Origin: Chaetoceros tenuissimus
Taxonomy: Eukaryota > Bacillariophyta > Thalassiosirophyceae > Chaetocerotales > Chaetocerotaceae
DNA length: 64,000 nucleotides
Reading direction: 5' to 3'
Assembly (NCBI GenBank): GCA_021927905.1
Contig: BLLK01000022.1
Coordinates: 496,001 to 560,000 of the forward strand
Each line of letters starts with the position of its first letter. The first letter of the stretch is position 1. The notes below the pieces were generated by a model. It had not been told where the DNA came from. It saw only the letters and a list, made by a program, of their open reading frames with translations, and ran no database searches. Positions 9,440 to 19,208 of the stretch are shown one piece after another. The translations under genes and the position numbers were made by a program.

Positions 9440-12400
9440 ATGGATTTGAGTGGAACCACTGGTGAAGCGCATAGGGGTCACAAAAAGACCAAGTCGGGAA
9501 GAGGAGGAAAGGAAAAGAAAAAGGATAAGAAAGCAAAAAAGGAAGGAACTCGCAATGAACGCCATAATCATCGCGCTTTCTCTGTTGCAAACATTGGAAG
9601 AACCCAGCGCAATATTCAAAGAAACTTGGATATTGGTCAGAAGAAGGAATATGCACCACTAAAGGATCGTAGAGTAGAAATTGATGAAGGTCCTCCACCT
9701 TTCATGGTGGCTGTCATGGGACCGCCGAAAGTGGGCAAGAGCACTCTTATTCGATCTCTTGTGAAGATGTACACTAATCATAATCTTACATCTGTCACCG
9801 GTCCAATCACTGTTGTAACTGGAAAGAACAAGAGAGTGACATTTTTTGAATGTCCAAATGATACAGCAGGAATGTTGGACTGTGCAAAGATTGCGGATTT
9901 GGTATTGCTTTGCGTAGATGCTAAATTTGGATTTGAGATGGAAACCTTTGAGTTCCTGAATGTACTTCAAGTACATGGTTTTCCAAAAGTTTTTGGAGTG
10001 TTTACTCATCTGGATCAATTCAAAACCTCAAAGAACTTGCAAAAGACAAAAAAGTTGCTGAAGCATAGGTTTTGGACTGAAATCTACGATGGTGCGAAGA
10101 TGTTTTATTTCTCTGGTTGCATTAATGGGAAGTATCTCAAGAACGAAATTAAGCAGTTGACCCTGTTCATTTCCAGAGTAAAGGTACGTGTTCATTGGTA
10201 TACAAACTCTCTCTTTGACTCAATACATTTGCAAAGAGCATTAGCATGATGAAATTATGATGATAAAAATGTGTGGATTCTGTCTGATTACAATGAAGAC
10301 AAAACCATTTCTCTCTCTATAACTGAATTTTCATCAAGAGACTTGTCATATGCTTCTTTCCGACTCTGCTTATTGTGATGATCTGATAATTGGTGACTTC
10401 TGTCTGAGTCAAATCAAAAAGATTTTGACTGCATGAAAGACGAACATTATCTCTTAAGATTCTGAATGGCGATTATGGGATTGTTTTCTTTTGCTCATCC
10501 TATTCACACATTTTCTCACATTTTTCGCTATCTATACAGTTCCGTCCTCTTGTGTGGAGAAATACCCATCCCTATGTTGTGGTCGATCGTCATGAGGATA
10601 TCACTCATCCTTCAAAGGTTGCAGATGACCCAACTTGTGATCGCTCTGTCACTTTCTACGGTTACGTCAGAGGTTCACATCTAAAGCCAGGAACGAAAAT
10701 GCATCTAATTGGCGCAGGTGATTACAACATGACTGAGTTAAGCGTAATGCCAGACCCTTGTCCTCTTCCAAATAAGGATAAAAAGTCAAACTCTTTAAGT
10801 AAGAAAGATTCACTTCTCTTTGCTCCTCTATCAAACGTTGGAAATGTTGCTTTCGATAAAGATGCAGTCTATATCGATATTGGAAAAGCTAATTATACCA
10901 AGAAAGAGAATTTGGCGCTGATTGACAAAGAGGCAGAAGATGCCTCATCTGGTAGTGACTCAGAAGACGAAGATGCACCATCCTCTCTACTACGAAATTT
11001 ACAAGATGTGAAAGCTGGAGTAGATGAAAAAATGAAGAAGTCATCATTGCGAATCTTCAAATCTAGTAAAGCTGTGGATGCAGAGGAAGACTCTGATTCT
11101 GCAAGTGATTCTGATAGTGATATGGAAGAAGCAGATGAACCAAAAAGAATGTCTCAGCAAGAAATAGAGGAATTGACAAAGCCATTCAAACGTAGAGAGG
11201 ACGATGAAAGTGATACTGACAGTGATGACTCTGATCTAAGTAGTGACGTTGATTCTGACAGTGACGATGATTCTGACATGGATTCAGTAAATTCTTCCAA
11301 CGAGGATTTGATGTCTGGTGACGAAAATAATGACTATGATAATGATGATGCAGAAAATAAAGAAAGTAACCAATCCTCTGCATTGTGGAAAACCAACCTA
11401 GCTCAGCGAGCAGCAGAGGCATACATCGGAAGAGATCTTGCACATGTAAATTTGCAAGAGCTTATTTATGGAAAATCAAAGTCTGTCATCATCAGTGACG
11501 ATGAGGGTAACAACTCAGAGGATGAAGATGAAGGTAATGGTAGTGACTCTGATGATGAGTTCTTCAAGATTCGTAAGCCTGAGAAAGAGTCCAGTGGTTC
11601 CAGAGCTTCCGTATCACAAACAGATGCACAACTACTGGGAGAAGAAGATTCTTCGAGAATGATTGGAGGAGAAGCTATCGACTTTGATGTAACTGCATGG
11701 CTTGAAGAGGGTGGCGATAGTCTCATTGAATCGATTAGAGATCACTTTGTTACTGGAAACTGGGATACAAAGACCCCAGGTGAAGAAGACGATGAAGATA
11801 ATGAAGTTTATGGAGACTTTGAAGACCTTGAGACAGGAGAGAAGTTTGGTCCAAATGGCGAAATTGATTCAGGGGACGAGGACGAAGAATCAGACGATGA
11901 AATTGATACTGAAGACATGACCGATGAGCAGATTCGTGAATTGAATGCTCAGAGAAAAGCTAACAAGAAGAATAATTTTGACGATGAATACGACGAAGAT
12001 AAGAAGATCAAGGGTCTTACAGCTGATCCAAATGATGAAGACGCAGAAAATGATTATATTAATTCCATGAAACGAGCAAAAGAGGCTAGACTTCGCAGGA
12101 ATAAGGAGGAGTTTGGTGAGGAAGGTGAGGCTGCTAGAATAAGACATGAAGGTTTTCGTCAGGGTCTTTATGTCCGCATTCGTATTGATGGTGTCCCATG
12201 TGAATTCATCGAAGGATTTAATCCGGAAATGCCTTTGGTTTTAGGTGGGTTAACCCCCCAAGAAACTAATCGTGGTTTCATTAGATGTCGTTTTAAAAAG
12301 CATCGTTGGCACAAGAGAATCTTGAAGTGTAATGACCCTCTTATTTTTTCTGTAGGATGGAGACGCTTTCAAAGTATTCCAGTCTTTTCTACTGAGGATC

Positions 12401-13420
12401 AGAATGGTAGACACAGATATCTCAAATATACACCTGAGGTATGTGCTTTAGGATAGAGCCAATTTTTTTTTTCACAGCAATCATCTTACTTTTCCATTTT
12501 TTTCACAGCACATGCATTGTCATGCTACTTTTTACGGTCATCAAGTACCGCCCAACACTGGTATTCTTGCAATTCAGAGACTTGCAGGAAATCTTTCCTC
12601 TTTCCGTATTTCTGGAACCGGAGTGTCTCTCGAGCTCAATGAATCTTTCGATATTGTAAAGAAGCTCAAACTTGTTGGAACTCCTACAAAGATTTATAAA
12701 AATTCTGCTTTCATCACAGGCATGTTTAATTCTGACCTTGAAGTTAGTCGTTTTGAGGGTGCAGCCATCAAGACTGTATCTGGTATTCGAGGTCAAGTGA
12801 AGAAGGCTCTTCGCGAAGGACAGCCTGGTACTTTCAGAGCAACTTTTGAAGACAAGATTGTGATGAGCGATATCGTCTTTTGCCGCACATGGATGCCTGT
12901 CGAAATTAAGAAGTACTACAATCCAGTTACATCTCTTTTGTCTAAGGATGGTGCTGAAGGGTGGAGAGGAATGAAATCAAAGGCTCAGTTGCAAATTGAA
13001 ACTGGTACTCCAATCGAAGTAAATCCTGATTCCATCTACAAGCCTATTGAGCGCCCTGAGAAGAAGTTTAGCAAACTACATGTATCCAAAAAGCTGGAAG
13101 AAGCACTTCCGTTCGCCTCCAAGCCGAAGGATATTAAGAAGAAGAGAAAGGAGAAGAGTTACATTACTAAACGTGCAGTAGTCATGGATATTGACGAGAA
13201 GAAAAAATATACATTTTTGCAGGCTGTAAATACTATACGCAATGAGAAAGTTGCAAAGCGCAAAGAGTCCAAAAAGAGAAGCCAGGAAGTTCGTGCTAAG
13301 GAAAATGCTAAGAAAGCTGAAGCATTGGAAGCAGTTCGTAAAGCAAATTTGAAGAGGAAATATCGTGCGGATGGAAAGATCGAGGCAGCGCGTGAGAGAA
13401 AACGTTTGAATGGAAAGTAA
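9440..13420 (+). CDS. BMS1: BMS1, ribosome-biogenesis GTPase
   Basis: Bms1 is the GTPase of the small-subunit processome, needed for 18S rRNA maturation with Rcl1. Three exons were placed: 9440-10183, 10540-12438 and 12509-13420 (introns of 356 nt, GTACGT...TACAG, and 70 nt, GTATGT...CACAG), all phase 0, giving 1184 residues, the usual Bms1 length. Exon 1 has a basic N terminus, then the P-loop MGPPKVGKST near residue 95 and the degenerate G motifs of this family. Exon 2 starts FRPLVWRNTHPY and carries a very acidic Asp/Glu/Ser middle, then the Bms1/Tsr1 core (GFIRCRFKKHRWHKRILK). Exon 3 begins HMHCHATFYG and ends in a Lys/Arg-rich tail. Intron 1 is unusually long and hosts snoRNA-like elements, fitting a ribosome-biogenesis host gene. 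A decoy CAG acceptor lies 30 nt before the used one in intron 2. Confidence 0.96.
10248..10335 (+). ncRNA. Box C/D snoRNA in BMS1 intron 1 (first copy)
   Basis: Box C ATGATGA (10257-10263), D' CTGA (10284-10287), C'-like ATGAAGA (10293-10299) and D CTGA (10323-10326) are in order with ordinary spacing. The flanks form a terminal stem: GATGAAATT (10248-10256) pairs with ATTTTCATC (10327-10335) at eight of nine positions. Such RNAs guide 2'-O-methylation of rRNA, the modified base pairing five positions before D or D'. Candidate guides end at 10283 and 10322; I could not assign a target. It sits within a spliced intron, the usual way these RNAs are released. Confidence 0.75.
10371..10470 (+). 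ncRNA. Probable second box C/D snoRNA in BMS1 intron 1
   Basis: Box C GTGATGA (10375-10381), D' CTGA (10404-10407), a hairpin GTCAAATC/GATTTTGAC bringing D' near a C'-like ATGAAAG (10433-10439), and D CTGA (10462-10465). It shares TTCTGTCTGA around D' and ATGAA(A)GAC at C' with the first copy, which suggests a tandem duplication. The terminal stem is weak, so the ends are approximate. Confidence 0.5.
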
Positions 13421-13986
13421 GTAAAGTAAGTAAAAGAGTTTCATAAAAGAGTTTCATAAAAACAACTTCAGCACTATAAAAATAAGGAAACAATGAACAC
13501 GTACGTACACAATAAGTCACGGAAGTAGGTTGTAAATAGATATGCTATCTTTGTACTTAAGGTAAGACTTCAGGTCTGGAATATAGTCCAGAAGCATTTC
13601 ACATAGATAATTCTATGTCCCCTCGCTATGAAGCGTACAGCAAAAGTGAATCCCTAAGTAATTGTATTTTCCTCGATCTGCTACCAAATCCCGAAACATC
13701 TTGCTTCGCATAGCTTTTTACTAAAAAAATAATTTTCCTTTCTTTCGAAGATGATCCCGTACTTTTTAGATGCTCCAAGATGGTTCCAAGTAAATCAAAG
13801 TTACATGATATAGAGCATATTTCACATCTTTGAGTACCTACATGCCACGAGCATGTTGTAAGCAAATTGTAGGCAATCTTGATAAGACACATCTTGGTGC
13901 TCCAAGCACAAATGATGACAAAAGCTTCTACTATTCTGACACTTCTGACATAAATATAATTCATCAAAAGAGAAACATCTAAAAAA
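13421..13986. other. Intergenic region, BMS1 to ShKT gene
   Basis: Contains a perfect tandem duplication of a 13-mer (AAAAGAGTTTCAT at 13432-13457) just after the BMS1 stop and the palindrome ACGTACGT at 13499-13506. A 192-codon minus-strand frame here overlaps the next gene's signal-peptide exon and looks like chance. Confidence 0.4.
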
Positions 13987-15574
13987 ATGAGAGGTTCTTT
14001 CTTTTTACTACTCTCGGGACTTTCCTGTCTTGAGTTTATTTCTGCTGCAGAATCAAGCCTGGTCAAACAGCAACATAAAGAAATTGTAAGTGTCTTTTTT
14101 CTTTTGCAGACGTCTAAATCCTTTAAAACTTTCCTCTCTAAACCAGTCTTGTTAGACTTCCAGGTACCTTGAGGGGGGAAACAGCACTCTAAGTTCCTTT
14201 CCAACTAGTGCTCCTAGTCAGAAAGTGACTGCTCCTCCAACAAACAAGGACAAGAGTACCGAACCATCCGTTGTCGCAACAGAAAAAACAACTCTGAGCC
14301 CCACTACTTCTCCAAAGACTTTGTCTCCAACCCAAGAGGCAAAACCATGTAAAGACTCCCAAGCAAAGTTCAAGGTTGGAAACCAAAAGCTAAGGTGCCC
14401 TGCTGTTTATGAGAAACCTGACTTGTGTGTGAATGCCAAAGTTTCAAAGCTGTGTCCAATGGCATGTGGAATTTGCGTATCGAAACCTAGTGAGCCTCGC
14501 CCGGACTCTAAACCTGAAGTCTCATGTAAAGACTCCCAAGCAAAGTTCAAGGTTGGAAACCAAAAGCTGAAATGTCCTACTGTTTATGAGAAACCTGACT
14601 TGTGTGCAAATACCAAGGTCTCAAAGCTTTGTCCATTGGCATGTGGAATTTGTAAGGACACCGAACCAAAGCCAAATGTAGAAGATAAACCTTGTAAGGA
14701 CTCTATTGGGAAAGTAAAATACAAGGGACAAAAATATACTTGCGATAAAATTGCTAGTCTACCTCAAGCATGCGATGTTCCTTTCATTGCATCGACATGT
14801 CCACTTACTTGCAATATGTGTAATGTGCCAGAACTTCCAGTAGGACCAGAGATTGAACACCACGACGGTATTAAGATTCTACTTGATGTTTTTGAAGATA
14901 CATGCCCTGTCGTTTCTGATGAGATAGATCCTTGTCTTCTTCAAAATTTCTTTATGATTGTACCCACACATGAAGAGTTCCATGTTGACCAAAGCTCTTG
15001 CGTTCCGCCTGCTGTAGAGAAAGATATGGTCTCGAATATTTTCCTGGAGTCGTCAGAAAGATGCCCAAGCGTCGAGTTTAACATCATCAATACTGCAGCT
15101 TCGGCTATGTTTGCCATGCTTTCTTCTGAGGGAAGTTGCTGGGTCGACTTCTGCGAAGCTATGAAAATTATTGACTTTGACGACGGCCCTTCGGATGGCC
15201 CAATGGTTGGAGAGGACGTAATGTGTCTGGATTTGATGAAATCCGACAAGTCTTTTGGACATGATCTAAACTGTAACTTCGTTGCACAGCCTTTCGACCA
15301 TTGGAAATGCATGAATAATCAGTTCCAGAGTGAATGTATCATCCCTGGATCAACCCCTCCACTTCATTGTGACAGACCAGAACATGAACCAAAGGAACCA
15401 GAGGTGGAGGTGAACGATGGTAATGTGGAAAACGAGGAAACTTGTAAAGATGTCATTGGTAAATTTGAGTTCCAGGGGAGATCTGTTACCTGTCAATGGG
15501 CTTCCAAAAAGCAATGGAGATGTAAAAATCAGATTGTAGCTGAGTCTTGTCCAAATACCTGTGGAATCTGTTAA
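13987..15574 (+). CDS. Secreted protein with four ShKT-type domains
   Basis: Exon 1 (13987-14085) encodes a signal peptide (MRGSFFLLLSGLSCLEF). A 70-nt intron 14086-14155 (GTAAGT...GTTAG) is inferred because only this acceptor gives an open frame into 14156-15574; the product is 505 residues. After a Thr/Ser/Pro-rich spacer there are three ShKT-like six-Cys modules (each starting CKDS and ending CPxxCxxC), a ~200-residue unrecognised Cys-containing domain, and a fourth ShKT module at the very C terminus ending NTCGIC. The first two modules are almost identical even at DNA level (around 14347-14480 and 14524-14655). ShKT modules occur in secreted proteases, prolyl hydroxylases and adhesive or toxin-like proteins; no catalytic domain is visible here, so extracellular binding is the likeliest role. 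It is convergent with yidD, with 40 bases between stops. Confidence 0.82.
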
Positions 15575-15614
15575 ATAAGGTTTAAATTAGACCAACTTTG
15601 TTGGCAAATTGTAG

Positions 15615-16253
15615 CTAGTAGCTTCCATAATTGTAAGCAACAGGAGGCCATTTCGGCGGGTCATATCCTCTACCACCAAAAGGCGAACATCTCATTAATC
15701 GCCAAGCAATCAAGATTAAACCTTTCTCAGGCCCAAACTCCTCGATTGCTTGCACGCCATATTGCGAACAGGTTGGTAAAAAACGACAAGCAGGGGGTAA
15801 AAGTGGTGATATAAAGTTTTTGTAAAAGCCAATTGCCCCAACCATTCCAGCAGAAACAACAACGTTGGAAGGCTTTTCCTCCAGACTTTCTTCTTCTTCT
15901 TTGAGTCTTTCTCTCTTTTCCTTTGCTTCTGCCATTATTTCATCAAATTCTCTCTTTCTTTCGTCATCTTTTTCTATTGAAAATGCTTCCCCACGAAATG
16001 AAGACATGTTTGAAGCCAGTTTTTGAAATGCCAAAAACACAAATCCAGATTTTGCATTCGAAGAAAGGTTGTGATGCTGATGTAAATAATGTTTTGATTG
16101 TCTTTTGTTAGCCAAAGTATTGAATCCTGCAGCTCCAACTGTAGAAGAAATTAAGCACGAGCTACATGCTTGGACAGAATTATATATCATTGCTAAAACC
16201 GAGAGGAATAAGAGTACGGACTTCATCTTTCTTTGCCTTCTTGATCTTATCAT
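15615..16253 (-). CDS. yidD: YidD-like membrane protein insertion factor
   Basis: The last 75 residues form a complete YidD (DUF37/UPF0161) domain: GFYKNFISPLLPPACRFLPT, CSQYGVQAIEEFG, then AWRLMRCSPFGGRGYDPP. In bacteria YidD aids YidC-dependent membrane insertion; plant homologues are plastid proteins. Here about 135 residues precede it: a hydrophobic signal (SVLLFLSVLAMIYNSVQA), a basic His/Asn-rich stretch and a charged coiled-coil-like segment (EKRERLKEEEESLEEK). The start may be the first ATG at 16253 or the tenth-codon ATG at 16226, which puts the signal directly at the N terminus. The leader suggests plastid import through the ER route, with action at the thylakoid together with Alb3; that is inference from family and leader. 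Confidence 0.9.
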   Translation of the reverse strand: MIRSRRQRKMKSVLLFLSVLAMIYNSVQACSSCLISSTVGAAGFNTLANKRQSKHYLHQHHNLSSNAKSGFVFLAFQKLASNMSSFRGEAFSIEKDDERKREFDEIMAEAKEKRERLKEEEESLEEKPSNVVVSAGMVGAIGFYKNFISPLLPPACRFLPTCSQYGVQAIEEFGPEKGLILIAWRLMRCSPFGGRGYDPPKWPPVAYNYGSY

Positions 16254-16670
16254 GAGCTCATAGCATCAAAGTGTAACAAACGTGATCCTATGTACGGTAT
16301 TATGAAAATGTTTTGTTACTTTTGTTTGTTTTTTTATTACTTGAACATTTTCACTTGGACTTGTTGTTGTTGCTCGTTGGCTCGTTGGGTAGCTCTCGCT
16401 TGGGGGGGGAGAAGGAAAAAATGAGGGGTTTGAATACAGCCAGAAAATTAATGAGAGCAACAGCATTGGTCAAAGTCTATGGAGGCTCGAGGAGTCCATG
16501 TGCTTGCTCGCTTGTATCACATACCTAAAACATATATGGAGAAGTAAACAGCTACTTCCTTCCTTGCATCTTGCTCTCTACTTAAAATTTGTATTCAAGA
16601 AGGTTGAAATTTTGATTTCATTATTTACTAGCAGAAAGTTTCAATCATTTCATTTGAGAGAGAACAATTT
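16254..16670. other. Divergent intergenic region, yidD / two-TM protein
   Basis: 417 bases between divergent genes. Low-complexity T-rich and G-rich runs (a G8 run near 16400-16410); no gene or known element recognised. Confidence 0.4.
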
Positions 16671-17567
16671 ATGGAAAGGATGGAAATAGAAGACGGGAGA
16701 AATGAATACCAACATGCAGATCGAGTTCATCAGTCCATAGGTCGGAACAGCCAAATGGAATTCGAGCAGCACAATTCTTGCAATACTTCTAACGAAAGGA
16801 GAAATGAGACGTTAGATACGACGACTGAAAGGAATTACAATAAAGAATTGAGTCATGGCAATCCGATCCAACCCCCAATCTATGGAGCACCAAGAGAACC
16901 CATCCATACACAAGGAGCTCAATTTTCAAATTCTATACCAATTGAAAGCAGCGATAATAATATTCCTTTACCTGAAGATAGAGATGACTACAATTACGAT
17001 GATGAAGATATTCAAAGAGATGCAGCAACCGAACACATGGCTGTCATTGTACATATAGCTCTTGGATTCTTCTTCTTTTTGTTCATGATATCAATGATTG
17101 TCGCCATCATTATTGTGGGACAATATGGATTTCTCACTTTTGTGATTGTAATAGCACTCATATTTACAGTATTGATACTGACATACTTTATCTCAAAAAC
17201 TCTTGATCAAGATAAAATATTGAAACCAGCACGAAGGAAAATTCGAAGATGGCATGCTGTTGCTACAGCAGTTATTGTAAATGAAATCAAAGATTTTCAA
17301 TTAGATATCAATGAGCATCTTATGCTTACAAATGGAAATGCATACGATGATGATTGTAGCAGCTTAGGTGGTGCTTATCAACATATGGACGATAAGGCTA
17401 GTAGAAAGAAACGAAAAGGTCCGAGAAGTAAAATGTTTCGCTTCATAGTCAAACCTTTGCTCAAGAAAAAGAATGGGCGCCGTTTCAATTTTAGAAAGAG
17501 GAATAAGAACACCAATGACGAGAATATTGATAATTTACCAGTCGATGGTGATCATGAAATGGTTTAG
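16671..17567 (+). CDS. Unrecognised two-TM membrane protein
   Basis: 298 residues, single exon, no family recognised. Residues 1-120 are hydrophilic, rich in Asn, Glu and Gln. Two adjacent hydrophobic segments follow at about 125-150 (ALGFFFFLFMISMIVAIIIV) and 155-180 (LTFVIVIALIFTVLILTYFI), separated by a short GQYGF turn, so both tails should lie on the same side. The C-terminal half is strongly basic (KPARRKIRRWH; then clusters of Lys/Arg such as KKKNGRRFNFRKRNKN), suggesting cytosolic contact with acidic lipid or nucleic acid. The first ATG in frame is used. A membrane hairpin protein is all that can be said. Confidence 0.65.
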   Translation: MERMEIEDGRNEYQHADRVHQSIGRNSQMEFEQHNSCNTSNERRNETLDTTTERNYNKELSHGNPIQPPIYGAPREPIHTQGAQFSNSIPIESSDNNIPLPEDRDDYNYDDEDIQRDAATEHMAVIVHIALGFFFFLFMISMIVAIIIVGQYGFLTFVIVIALIFTVLILTYFISKTLDQDKILKPARRKIRRWHAVATAVIVNEIKDFQLDINEHLMLTNGNAYDDDCSSLGGAYQHMDDKASRKKRKGPRSKMFRFIVKPLLKKKNGRRFNFRKRNKNTNDENIDNLPVDGDHEMV

Positions 17568-17979
17568 ATATGCAGAGGTTGGAAGTGTCTTTCTACCTCC
17601 GTTACTATAAACTACTATGGAAGTATTTTTTTCATTCTCTTGCTTGGAAAGGTATCAATAATAAGATTAAATGTATTCTTTATCTTGTAGCTTCCGCTGA
17701 CCTTACTCAGTCAAATTAGTACTTGACACTAGTACGTACGTAGTAGAGCAACCAAGCAGACTTTCCTGGCCAAGCAACAACAAGCAAAACGCATTGGAGA
17801 AATACGAGTATGAATGAATGACCTGGTGAACTATTATAATTTGCGAGTGAAACTTCGTGAATTTCAGCTACTATCGTCCTTAGATATAGATAAGCAACAT
17901 TTATAGTGTAGCCTTTACTCTATCAATTATCACTGCAGAAGGAGAAATTTGTAAAGCTTGCACACTTACTATATCAGAG
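17568..17979. other. Intergenic region upstream of HAD phosphatase
   Basis: No gene seen. Holds the palindromic run GTACGTACGTA at 17732-17742, about 240 bases before the next start codon. Confidence 0.4.
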
Positions 17980-18915
17980 ATGGAGCAAAAGAAGCAGTAT
18001 CGAATGGTTGCATTCGACTTGGATGGCACACTTTTAGATAAATCGCATGAAATCAGCTCATACAGTGTGGATTACCTGCGAAGTCTGCATAAAAAAGGGT
18101 TTATCATAAGTATTGCGACAGGAAGATCTCCAGCTGCAACTGCTGAAGTAATCAGACGATTAGGATTCCATGGACATGATTTCCCAGTAGTGACTACGAA
18201 TGGAGCAAAAGGAATTCTTGTGCGTCATGAAAGTGATTTGACAGAGGAAGATGGAGAAAAGAATCAAGACTTCTCCCAAAATCCAATGGTCTCTGGTAAA
18301 ATGAAGATAACAGAGCTATTCCACCAACCTGTCCCTTTGGACTTGGCTAAGAAAACATTGCAAATTGCAAAAAATATAGGTTGTGTCACAAACTATTATG
18401 TTGGTCATGAGATATATGCTCATGTATTTGAGGATTGGCATATGGAAGCAACAAAGAAATACTCAAATTTGACAGGTGTAGAGTTTACATATCGAGAAGA
18501 CGACTACGATGAGGCAATGACAAAAGGCCTGCCTTCTAAATTGTTGGTCTTGTGCGAACCACACAAAATTGACGAAATCTATGAAAAGTTGGATCAGACT
18601 TTGGGTAATGAAGCCAAGGTTATTCGTGGATCACCTCCTTTTTTCGTCGAGGTATTAAACAAGGAAGTGAACAAGGGTAATGGATTAGAGCTGCTGTGTA
18701 AGTCATTAAACGTTGATCTATCACAGGTTGTTGCCATGGGGGACGGAGACAACGACATTGAGTTTCTTCAGGTTTCTGGTCATGGAGTAGCAATGAAAAA
18801 TGCAAGAGAAACTTTAAAAGACGTCGCTGACGATATTACTGAAAACTGTAATGCTGAAGATGGTGCGATCAAATACTTGCAAAAAATGGATTCATCTGGG
18901 TCCTTACATTACTAA
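17980..18915 (+). CDS. HAD-superfamily Cof-type phosphatase
   Basis: A 311-residue HAD-IIB (Cof/YbiV-like) hydrolase. Motif I is FDLDGTLLD at residues 12-20 with the nucleophile Asp13 and general acid Asp15; motif II is IATGRS near 42-47; motif III Lys is probably in the VNKGNGLELL segment near 227; motif IV is MGDGDNDIEF near 252-261 with the metal-binding aspartates. The cap domain is between motifs II and III. Family members dephosphorylate sugar phosphates, FMN or pyridoxal phosphate; substrate cannot be told from sequence. No targeting leader is evident, so cytosolic. Single exon; 293 bases precede the SRP72 start on the same strand. Confidence 0.92.
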   Translation: MEQKKQYRMVAFDLDGTLLDKSHEISSYSVDYLRSLHKKGFIISIATGRSPAATAEVIRRLGFHGHDFPVVTTNGAKGILVRHESDLTEEDGEKNQDFSQNPMVSGKMKITELFHQPVPLDLAKKTLQIAKNIGCVTNYYVGHEIYAHVFEDWHMEATKKYSNLTGVEFTYREDDYDEAMTKGLPSKLLVLCEPHKIDEIYEKLDQTLGNEAKVIRGSPPFFVEVLNKEVNKGNGLELLCKSLNVDLSQVVAMGDGDNDIEFLQVSGHGVAMKNARETLKDVADDITENCNAEDGAIKYLQKMDSSGSLHY

Positions 18916-19208
18916 TACCTTCATTTGTAAAATAAGTCTGTTGATGAATGATTAAGGGAATTAGCTTATATGTAGCATAGTACTTGTCAATCATACCCCA
19001 AATTGATATTCATAATTTTGAAATTTGGCTTCATTTCCATTGTTCTTTACTTTCCCTTTCTTTCGATAGAGAGCACACAAGTAGCAGCAGAGCACAAAAC
19101 GCAAAAAACGCATCTCTCACACATGCAAAGCATCATCCAATTGATGGTGTTCATTTAAGTTCTTTCGCATCTTTATCAAGAAATACTGTCCACAGAAATA
19201 AAGCTACA

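Noticed and set aside
13626-14204. 192-codon minus-strand open frame
   Set aside because: It overlaps the signal-peptide exon and intron of the ShKT gene in antisense, has no domain and unlikely composition.
18984-19208. 75-codon in-frame upstream extension of SRP72
   Set aside because: No SRP72 similarity, and the ATG at 19209 begins a typical N terminus; treated as 5' UTR.
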